Shown one piece after another: positions 1-6,472 of a DNA stretch of 7,659 nt (the stretch's first letter is position 1; each line of letters starts with the position of its first letter). The DNA is taken from positions 1 to 7,659 of the forward strand of contig JBBQBY010000331.1 in NCBI GenBank assembly GCA_038318235.1. The letters are read 5' to 3'. A program made the position numbers and the translations under genes. Under the pieces are notes generated by a model, which searched no databases, was not told where the DNA came from, and saw only the letters and a list, made by a program, of their open reading frames with translations. The DNA comes from JAPLGZ01 sp038318235 (GTDB lineage Bacteria > Chloroflexota > Anaerolineae > Caldilineales > Caldilineaceae).

Positions 1-50
1 AAGATGTTTTCACTCATCAAAGTTGTGTGATCAGACCAAATGTCTAGCGC

Positions 51-76
51 GGTTTATCACCTTTCTGTGATAAACC
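51..76 (-). terminator. Hairpin just downstream of the glycosyltransferase gene, possible transcript end
   Basis: A perfect 10-bp inverted repeat (GGTTTATCAC at 51-60, GTGATAAACC at 67-76) encloses a 6-nt loop. It begins 5 nt after the TAA stop of the glycosyltransferase gene when read on the minus strand, which is where a 3'-end hairpin is expected. No run of T follows on the minus strand, so it is not a textbook rho-independent terminator. It could instead be an mRNA-stabilising stem or a protein-binding palindrome. Nothing else recognisable is seen in positions 1-50. Confidence 0.45.
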
Positions 77-81
77 TAAAT

Positions 82-2166
82 TTATGGGAGCGGACTCAGC
101 GGCGAGCGTTGTGGGGCGCTTGGTAAATCGCCTGATAAGGCGCGGCAATCAAACCGCGCTGTGGGACAGACCGCCGGCAGTGGATTCCCCTTGGCATCCG
201 TCGCCGCAACGCGATAAACGGTATAGAGCAGGCGACCGAGCGGATCGAACCGGTCGGTCGCGATCCCAGCCGGGAACCGCGCGACAATTGGGGCCAGATC
301 GGCTGCGCGCTGCGGCAGCACAAAGAATAATAGACCTTTGTGACCACCAGCCGAATTTTCGCCAGCAGGCGCGATGCTCGCTAACTGACCCATATCGTCC
401 AGGTCATGGATCTCCGCTTGATAGGCCACAAAGCGGAAGACGCCATGCACGACATAGACCGCGGGGGCACCGAGCAGATAAGCGACATAATTGTGTTTTT
501 CATCGGCCATTTCATGCGCCATGGTCACGTTGCCCAGATTGGGCATCAGCCGCGCATATTCTACAAAGTAAGTATTATAATTCAAATTTAATGTAATCGC
601 GGCAATTGGACAACAGAGTAAAAGCGCCCACGCTCGATCGCCGCCGGGCCAGAAACGCACCAACCGATTATAGATGTTTTGTAAAAAGATCCCGGCAATT
701 AGATAGACCGTCACGACAACCACGATCAAGCGGGGACCATTCGGCGAATCTTTGGTTAAAACGCCGGCTAACAACAGTCCAAGCCCGAGCCAGACGAGCA
801 GCGAAAACTCATGATAGCGGCGCGCCCGCGCGATGACAACGCCCAGGCCAAGCCAAAAACAGAACAAAGTCAGTTGATCGAAGGCCGCCAGATCGCCCAG
901 ATAAAAGGCTGATACGTCACCCTTGTAGACAAAGAAGTTGAGGTTACTTTGCAATTGCGCCCACAAAAGTCGCGGCAGATCGCGCGGCCAGACGGCTTGG
1001 GGACCCAGCACATGTTGCATGGCTTCCAGGTTAAAGATACTGACGCCTTGGGTGCGATTGATAAAGGCGGGTATATCACGGCTATAGTGGGCAGCCAGCG
1101 GCGCGAAGGCGACAAAAATCGCCAAACCAAACATGCCGATCTGCGTATAGGTCAGCCGTTTTTTCCACCACAAGCAGAAGAGCAACAATACACCGATCAC
1201 AGGCATCAAGCGCGAGCCATAGTAAAGATATTGGCCGATGCCAGCGGTCAGGCCGGCCAGTGAGATCTGAAGCAAAGGGCGATCTGCTTTGTCGGTCAGA
1301 CTCGAATCGGGGCTTTCTCCACCGGGCACCCATTCAAGTTCGTAGACCAGGGCCATTAGCAACACGAACAGAATGGTACACCAGACCGTCTCAATGTTGT
1401 TCAAGGCGATGCGGCTATATTGTAGATAAAGATGCGCCACCGCAATCAGCCAACCACCCATAAAGCCAGCCACCCGCCCCCAGCCAATTCGCCCGACCAG
1501 ATAGACCAGCGGAATGCAGAGCGCACCAAAGATCACGGACAAGATGCGTAACCCCGTTTCGGTTTCGCCAAAGATGATCATAGCCGCGGCTTGTAGATAG
1601 TGAAAGAGCGTCGGATGATCAAGAAAGCCGGTGCCAAAAAGCGGCAACGGCTGTGGGCTAAGCCCCGAGGCTGGGCCGTGGCGTGCCAGGAGCGCCAGCA
1701 TGCCCATCTCACCTTCATCGCCGTGCAGGGCGGGGAAAAAGCCATCCAGACGATAGAGGCGTAAGGCCAAGGCAAGCAGGGTTAAACCGATTATCATCAG
1801 CCAATCGACGTAAGCAAGTTTCCACGGTAATCGCCACCCACCAGGGCGATCATGGAGAAAAGCCGCCAGTATGAGCAAGAGCAATGCCAACAACCAGACG
1901 AACCCATTCAAGCGATTGAACTGGTCTTGCCGATTGATCGCGGCGGCCGCGCCGCTGAGCGCCAACGCGGAAACGGCTAGGATTTTCCACCCATGATCGA
2001 GCATAAAAGGCTTAAATATCATTGCTTCTGTGGGGTTTTGGCGATCAGAGATTACCACATAGCCTGTCATACATAGCGTGCTCAAGAGTAGACAAAGCAG
2101 ATTCCTGGTCGTAACCCCGAAGCTTGCTAGAAGAATGGCCATGAGGAACAGCAGGCGCTTTATCAA
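82..2166 (-). CDS. Membrane glycosyltransferase of the GT39/ArnT-like (GT-C, PMT_2) type
   Basis: A 694-residue polytopic membrane protein. Hydrophobic segments are visible at about 3-19, 21-39, 60-77, 88-104 and 119-137, with many more up to about 530, followed by a more polar C-terminal region. After the first long loop comes the acidic HGDEGE motif (Asp150, Glu151) typical of GT-C enzymes, then a HPTLFHYL stretch near 184, a YYGSRLMP stretch near 315-322 and a NTYFVEYA stretch near 531-538. These are marks of the PMT_2/GT39 family, whose members move a sugar from a polyprenyl-phosphate donor to a protein, lipid or polysaccharide acceptor outside the membrane. Donor and acceptor cannot be predicted. 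The longest reading frame starts at TTG (2166); an ATG at 2142 (residue 9) is an alternative, and neither has a convincing ribosome binding site. The last 20 or so residues are rich in Pro and Ser. The gene is 122 nt downstream of aroKB in the same direction, so co-transcription is possible but unproven. Family call firm, specific role unknown. Confidence 0.85.
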   Translation of the reverse strand: MIKRLLFLMAILLASFGVTTRNLLCLLLSTLCMTGYVVISDRQNPTEAMIFKPFMLDHGWKILAVSALALSGAAAAINRQDQFNRLNGFVWLLALLLLILAAFLHDRPGGWRLPWKLAYVDWLMIIGLTLLALALRLYRLDGFFPALHGDEGEMGMLALLARHGPASGLSPQPLPLFGTGFLDHPTLFHYLQAAAMIIFGETETGLRILSVIFGALCIPLVYLVGRIGWGRVAGFMGGWLIAVAHLYLQYSRIALNNIETVWCTILFVLLMALVYELEWVPGGESPDSSLTDKADRPLLQISLAGLTAGIGQYLYYGSRLMPVIGVLLLFCLWWKKRLTYTQIGMFGLAIFVAFAPLAAHYSRDIPAFINRTQGVSIFNLEAMQHVLGPQAVWPRDLPRLLWAQLQSNLNFFVYKGDVSAFYLGDLAAFDQLTLFCFWLGLGVVIARARRYHEFSLLVWLGLGLLLAGVLTKDSPNGPRLIVVVVTVYLIAGIFLQNIYNRLVRFWPGGDRAWALLLCCPIAAITLNLNYNTYFVEYARLMPNLGNVTMAHEMADEKHNYVAYLLGAPAVYVVHGVFRFVAYQAEIHDLDDMGQLASIAPAGENSAGGHKGLLFFVLPQRAADLAPIVARFPAGIATDRFDPLGRLLYTVYRVAATDAKGNPLPAVCPTARFDCRALSGDLPSAPQRSPLSPLP

Positions 2167-2205
2167 ATTCTTACTCGTGGTTGGGCGCTTTATATTGGGC
2201 TAATT

Positions 2206-2256
2206 ATCCACGCAGAACCCTCGCCTCGCGCCGTGGGGAGAGGGTTAGCGCGGGAT
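2206..2256. repeat. Imperfect inverted repeat between aroKB and the glycosyltransferase gene
   Basis: AACCCTC at 2216-2222 pairs with GAGGGTT at 2240-2246. The stem can be extended outwards with interruptions through CGC (2211-2213)/GCG (2248-2250) and ATCC (2206-2209)/GGAT (2253-2256). The loop is GC-rich. No T-run follows on either strand, so it is not an obvious intrinsic terminator. Its CCCTC...GAGGG form resembles dispersed intergenic palindromes (REP-like), but copy number cannot be judged here. It lies in the 122-nt gap between two co-directional genes and could separate or modulate their expression. Confidence 0.5.
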
Positions 2257-2288
2257 CTGTGCAGGTGAAATGTCTTTGCGTTCATGAT

Positions 2289-3896
2289 TTATTTCAAAAC
2301 ATGCAGTAAGGCGTTTTGGACAAATTCGAGCCCCGGATCGTCGATCAGTACCGTGTCACCCAATGCTTGCGGGATGATAAAGCGTAAAGTTTTGCCCGCC
2401 CGTTTCTTATCATGGCCCATGGCGAACAACACGGCATCGAGGTCATAACCGGTAACAGAAGTCGGCAAGCCCAGATGTTCGACTAAATTGGTAATCCGTG
2501 CGGCGAGTTGCGGCTCACAGCGACCAAGGGCAACGGCTATCTGCGCCGCCGCCACCAGTCCCACGGCAACCGCTTCGCCGTGGCGCATCGTAAATTCGCT
2601 GACCAACTCAATCGCATGCCCAAAGGTGTGGCCGAGATTGAGCAAGGCGCGCCGGCCACGCTCGAAAGGGTCTTCTTCGACGATCTGCACCTTGACGCGC
2701 ACCGCATCGATTACCAAATGGCCCATGCTGGTGGGGCCATAAGCTTCTAGTTGTTGAAACAGATCCGGCGCACCAATAATGCCATGTTTGACTACTTCAG
2801 CCAGACCGGAACGAAATTCGGGGCCAGGTAAGGTCTCGATTACGGTTGGATCAATAATCACGACTTCTGGCTGTTTGAAGGCGCCCACCAAATTTTTACC
2901 TTGAGGTAGATCAACGCCGGTTTTGCCACCCACCGAAGCATCCACCATGGCCAGCAAAGAGGTTGGAATTTGCACAAAGGGCACGCCGCGCAGATAGGTG
3001 GCGGCGGCAAACCCAGCCATGTCGCCAATCACGCCGCCGCCCAGCGCAAGCACAGGGCTGCGGCGGTCGAGGCCGGCAATCAGAAACTGTTCATAGAGCT
3101 TGGCCACGTTCGCCAACGTTTTGTGCTGCTCGCCTTCTGGCACCATGCAAATGGCCGGTTGGAAGCCCGCCTCGCGCAAGTTAGCGGCCAACAATTCAGC
3201 ATAATGCGCACCGACCATCGGGTTGGTGACAATCGCTGCTGAGCCAGGATGCACTTGCCGATTGCGCAATAAAATTCCGGTTTGGCTTAACAAATTGTCG
3301 CCAATACAAATATCATACGTTTCACTTGGCCCGCGCACGGTAATGCGTGTCATGCCCGCGGCTTCAGCATCGGCGTTGAGCGCATCTAAGACGCACTGCA
3401 CAATCTGTTCAGGGCTATGGCCGGTAGTGTCGACCTGATGCGGAATCGCGGCATAGGCGTGGCGGCGCTCATACAAGAGGCTGCGAATGCGCTGCTCGCG
3501 TTCGACTTTGGTGCCGGGCAACATAGGGCGGTCATTCACACTGTCGATCCGGCGCACAATTTCCGCCACCGTGGCGGTCAGGCAAATTAATGTCCCTGTG
3601 CGCGCCAATGCATGGCGATTGGTGGGCGCAACCAGTGCGCCGCCGCCGGTGCTGATCACCAGGCCAGCTTGCGCAGCCAATTTCAGGCAAAGTTGCTGTT
3701 CCGCATCACGAAAAATTGCTTCGCCATCCTCGGCAAAAACCGTCGCAATTGGTTTGCCAAAGTGGGCGACCAATGCTTCATCCATATCGACAAACGGTCG
3801 GCTCAATTGGGCGGCCAGTAACCGGCCCACGGTGCTCTTGCCCGTGCCCATAAAGCCGGTGAGAATAATATTTTTGTTGGGTGGAAAGTTGGTCAC
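2289..3896 (-). CDS. aroKB: Bifunctional shikimate kinase / 3-dehydroquinate synthase
   Basis: A 535-residue fusion of two shikimate-pathway enzymes. Residues 1 to about 175 are shikimate kinase (ATP + shikimate to shikimate 3-phosphate): P-loop GFMGTGKST at 14-22, DMDE at 37-40, Arg63 in IFRDAE, GGG at 84-86, lid arginine in NDRPML (121-126) and Arg144 near the domain end. From about Met182 onwards is 3-dehydroquinate synthase (DAHP to 3-dehydroquinate, NAD- and metal-dependent). It shows the GGGVIGDMAGF nucleotide-binding stretch, PTSLLAMVDASVGGKTGVD, and the metal-ligand regions LAEVVKHG, LNLGHTFGHA and MRHGEA. Both domains are full length and retain the expected catalytic motifs. The start is GTG at 3894-3896, with AAGGT about 9 nt upstream; the GTG overlaps the TAG stop of the upstream HEPN remnant by one base (TAGTG), implying former or remaining translational coupling. 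Fused AroK-AroB proteins are known in some bacteria, for example Thermotoga. The two activities are not consecutive steps in the pathway. Confidence 0.96.
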   Translation of the reverse strand: MTNFPPNKNIILTGFMGTGKSTVGRLLAAQLSRPFVDMDEALVAHFGKPIATVFAEDGEAIFRDAEQQLCLKLAAQAGLVISTGGGALVAPTNRHALARTGTLICLTATVAEIVRRIDSVNDRPMLPGTKVEREQRIRSLLYERRHAYAAIPHQVDTTGHSPEQIVQCVLDALNADAEAAGMTRITVRGPSETYDICIGDNLLSQTGILLRNRQVHPGSAAIVTNPMVGAHYAELLAANLREAGFQPAICMVPEGEQHKTLANVAKLYEQFLIAGLDRRSPVLALGGGVIGDMAGFAAATYLRGVPFVQIPTSLLAMVDASVGGKTGVDLPQGKNLVGAFKQPEVVIIDPTVIETLPGPEFRSGLAEVVKHGIIGAPDLFQQLEAYGPTSMGHLVIDAVRVKVQIVEEDPFERGRRALLNLGHTFGHAIELVSEFTMRHGEAVAVGLVAAAQIAVALGRCEPQLAARITNLVEHLGLPTSVTGYDLDAVLFAMGHDKKRAGKTLRFIIPQALGDTVLIDDPGLEFVQNALLHVLK

Positions 3897-4053
3897 TACT
3901 CACTACCTTGCTCAAATGAGGTGTTTTGGACAGTAATTCCTAGAAAAGTTTCAACTTCAGTAAGTACATTATGCGCAATTGTAAGGGCGTTATCTGCATC
4001 ACTTTTATCAGAGAGTGCATCCGGGAGTGCACCCGGCAAAGCATCAGGATAGC

Positions 4054-4203
4054 AACCTTCCGGGAAGGGTATTTTCGCTCAGTGACCGAACGAATCAAGC
4101 CTTCCCGGAAGGAGGATGACCACCAATCAGCCGCTTGCCAGCCGCGCAACGGAGTCGCTGCCAAACCGATGGCCCGAACCCTTGAGAGCCGATTGAACCT
4201 GAA
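4054..4203. repeat. Putative interspersed repeat element occupying the HEPN core
   Basis: About 150 bp lie between the two recognisable ends of the HEPN gene and do not encode HEPN sequence in any frame. Edges are estimated from where HEPN-like coding stops on each side, so they are good to about 5-10 bp. The left half is a symmetric set of palindromes (4056-4112); the right half (4113-4203) is GC-rich, with a 7-mer direct repeat CAGCCGC at 4128-4134 and 4139-4145. No transposase gene is present. It may be a non-autonomous MITE- or REP-like element; dispersal in the genome cannot be shown from one window. Confidence 0.5.
4056..4112. repeat. Symmetric triple palindrome, cruciform-capable
   Basis: CCTTCCGGGAAGG (4056-4068) and its exact reverse complement CCTTCCCGGAAGG (4100-4112) flank a 31-nt spacer. 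Each 13-mer is also a palindrome in itself (6-bp arms around one base). The spacer contains a third, imperfect palindrome at 4074-4090 (TTCGCTCAGTGACCGAA), mismatched only at one base pair and the centre. The whole block is symmetric about position 4082-4084. In RNA it can form either one long hairpin or three small ones. Confidence 0.85.
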
Positions 4204-4279
4204 TTTTTTTCATCCGTAAGAACTTTGGCTGCGCGCAAATCAACATAGGCATAAGCTAACCAACGTTTTGCGTCATCGT

Positions 4280-4613
4280 TCATAGATATACTTTGCCTTT
4301 TTCGATAATCTCTTCTTGCACAAAGCGTCGATTTGCGCATAGGTCAGCGAATTCTTCTGGTGTTGTAATATAGGATGTCAGTGCCAACTGTCGGTTGAAG
4401 CAGTCGGCTAATTTTTTGCAAGCGCTTAAAAAATGGCAACTCGGTTCGGTTTACAACGACCAAATCAATATCAGACCATTCATGCACGTTGCCAGTAGCC
4501 AGCGAACCAAACATGATGACCTTATCGGGATTCTCTTCTTTTTTCGGAATCCGTACATAGCGGTCTAATTCTTGTTCGAGCAGTTCTTTGCGCGCCGCAG
4601 CTTGCGTGTCCAT
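4280..4613 (-). pseudogene. Minimal nucleotidyltransferase (MNT, MntA-like), frameshifted near its 3' end
   Basis: The ATG at 4613 opens an 89-residue frame with the nucleotidyltransferase signature MFGSLATGNVHEWSDIDLVV (Gly36-Ser37, then Asp48 and Asp50) and a third acidic residue, Asp79, in VGTDIL. These residues bind metal and nucleotide in the Pol-beta-like MNT fold; MNT proteins of this kind are the antitoxin partner of HEPN toxins and modify them. After Leu81 the frame turns to YYNTRRIR and stops at 4344. One base fewer around 4364-4367 would restore the family-like ending YTPEEFADLC...EKGKVYL, giving about 110 residues and a TGA at 4280-4282 that overlaps the ATG of the HEPN gene (ATGA). 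The restored frame has no stop over 27 codons, which argues for a genuine single-base insertion or a sequencing error. The start is preceded by AAAAGGA, 4 nt before the ATG, and lies 15 nt after aroC. All catalytic residues precede the lesion, so a truncated protein could in principle be made. Confidence 0.82.
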
Positions 4614-4628
4614 ACATTCCTTTTGCGC

Positions 4629-5879
<1,251 letters not shown>

Positions 5880-5952
5880 AGATGCTTTGCCCTGTCAGGT
5901 TGAAAACGCATGCGCCATCGCGGCTTGATTCAGTGACATCGGATTCGGGAAA

Positions 5953-6013
5953 CCGGCGCAGACCGTAGTCCAGTCTGCCTGAGCCACCTTCGGCAACCTA
6001 GATCGAGCGCCGG
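5953..6013 (-). other. Candidate structured leader upstream of aroC
   Basis: The region 5880-6094 holds no credible gene. Within it, CCGGCGC (5953-5959) can pair with GCGCCGG (6007-6013), enclosing a second stem GCAGAC (5958-5963)/GTCTGC (5973-5978) with a 9-nt loop. The two stems overlap by two bases, so one must open slightly. A small GCC...GGC hairpin in the remaining part would give a three-way arrangement. It is not a riboswitch, T-box or tRNA that I recognise. It could be a cis-acting leader of the aro operon or part of a dispersed repeat. The start codon of aroC is about 75 nt further on. Confidence 0.35.
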
Positions 6014-6057
6014 CGTGCCATGCGTTAAAAGGTTTCTTCTGCTCCAATATAACTTGC

Positions 6058-6063
6058 AGTATA
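6058..6063 (-). promoter_or_regulatory. Possible -10 box for the aroC operon
   Basis: On the minus strand TATACT occurs in an AT-richer patch (about 6040-6080) located between the upstream terminator and aroC, where a promoter for the aro operon is expected. A second AT-rich hexamer, TATATT, lies about 12 nt further downstream. No convincing -35 hexamer at standard spacing is seen, so this is a position-based suggestion only. Confidence 0.25.
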
Positions 6064-6094
6064 CACCAAAATGGTCACTTGCACCTAGCGACGA

Positions 6095-6134
6095 CAAAAG
6101 AAAGGCGCTTCTGCTATTTGCCAGAAGCGCCTTT
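6095..6134 (-). terminator. Rho-independent terminator after the transporter/small membrane protein operon
   Basis: AAAGGCGCTTCTG (6101-6113) is perfectly complementary to CAGAAGCGCCTTT (6122-6134), giving a 13-bp stem with an 8-nt loop. Read on the minus strand, the stem is followed by CTTTTG, so the T-rich tract is TTTCTTTT. It lies about 64 nt after the stop codon of the 90-residue membrane protein and separates that unit from aroC. On the plus strand the hairpin is followed by GGATAG, so termination should be directional. Confidence 0.85.
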
Positions 6135-6142
6135 GGATAGAA

Positions 6143-6160
6143 AGGCGTTTAATCACGCCT
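6143..6160 (-). terminator. Weak secondary hairpin upstream of the main terminator
   Basis: AGGCG (6143-6147) pairs with CGCCT (6156-6160) around an 8-nt loop; on the minus strand it ends in ...CGCCTTTCTATCC, a short T-rich tract. It precedes the strong terminator by a few bases and shares its GGCG...CGCC/TTT style, so the two may form a tandem terminator. Too short to be certain by itself. Confidence 0.35.
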
Positions 6161-6197
6161 AATTGCCTTTTCTTTGCTTACCTATATTGACGAATGC

Positions 6198-6470
6198 TTA
6201 GCCTGGATGCACCCAGAAGATCCACCAGAGAATAATCGGTAATGCAGCCGATGCTATGCCAAAAACCACCCAACTCCCATACACACCCAGGCGCCCCAAC
6301 GTACCTTCGGGCTGGGCGTGGTGGTCTTCATTGGCAGAGGCATGGCCGGGAATACCACCACTCAGCGGCTTGTCGGCTTCTAGACCGTTGGCAATTAGAA
6401 AAATCCAACCAGCGACCACGACCAACCAAAGTGCATCGCGGATAAATGTTTCAAGTACTGAATTTACCAT
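6198..6470 (-). CDS. Small two-helix membrane protein coupled to the KimA-like transporter
   Basis: I do not recognise this 90-residue protein. It has a hydrophobic helix at about residues 11-26 (DALWLVVVAGWIFLIANGL region), a polar loop of about 30 residues rich in His, Glu, Asp and Gly (includes NEDHHAQPEG), and a second hydrophobic segment of about 66-86 ending WWIFWVHPG. The start is taken as ATG 6468-6470 rather than the TTG two codons earlier, because GAAAGGAG ends 7 nt before this ATG. The gene begins 2 nt after the TGA of the transporter and is followed by a strong terminator, so the two form a unit. Inference: it may be an accessory subunit or stabiliser of the transporter, as small membrane proteins often are, but nothing in the sequence proves this. 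Confidence 0.8.
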   Translation of the reverse strand: MVNSVLETFIRDALWLVVVAGWIFLIANGLEADKPLSGGIPGHASANEDHHAQPEGTLGRLGVYGSWVVFGIASAALPIILWWIFWVHPG

Positions 6471-6472
6471 GA

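Larger units (their letters stand above)
3896..4283 (-). pseudogene. HEPN-domain protein gene, core replaced by a repeat (non-functional)
   Basis: Two ends of a HEPN gene can be read, but not its middle. The ATG at 4283 gives about 27 residues with the HEPN opening (DDAKRWLAYAYVDLRAAKVL, ending near 4203). From about 4053 to the TAG at 3896-3898 another frame encodes a HEPN ending, starting YPDALPGALPDALSD and followed by DNALTIAHNVLTEVETF. The two parts are in different frames. Between them lie about 150 bp unrelated to HEPN, while the usual 60-70 central residues, including the conserved R-x4-6-H ribonuclease motif, are absent. The change is therefore a replacement or insertion-plus-deletion rather than a simple insertion. 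HEPN proteins of this group are usually the RNase toxin partner of a minimal nucleotidyltransferase (HepT/MntA). The ATG overlaps the stop of the upstream MNT reading frame (ATGA), and the stop overlaps the GTG of aroKB, so the gene sits inside the aro operon. The HEPN identity is inferred from motif memory of both ends; loss of function is nearly certain if that is right. Confidence 0.78.

Noticed and set aside
84..596. 170-codon plus-strand open frame opposite the glycosyltransferase C-terminus
   Set aside because: It lies wholly antisense to a well-supported gene, has an Arg/Pro/His-rich composition typical of shadow frames in GC-rich DNA, and shows no family motif.
2164..2200. Short repeated string GGCGCTTTAT near the glycosyltransferase start (about 2154 and 2185)
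   Set aside because: A ten-base match at this spacing can arise by chance, and no further copies or symmetry support an operator.
3487..3936. 149-codon plus-strand frame opposite the shikimate kinase domain
   Set aside because: Antisense to catalytic motifs of aroKB, no recognisable domain, no ribosome binding site of note.
4095..4340. 81-codon minus-strand frame read as a single intact small gene
   Set aside because: It joins the out-of-frame tail of the MNT gene, the start of the HEPN gene and repeat sequence. Only the part from 4283 to about 4203 looks like protein-coding sequence under selection.
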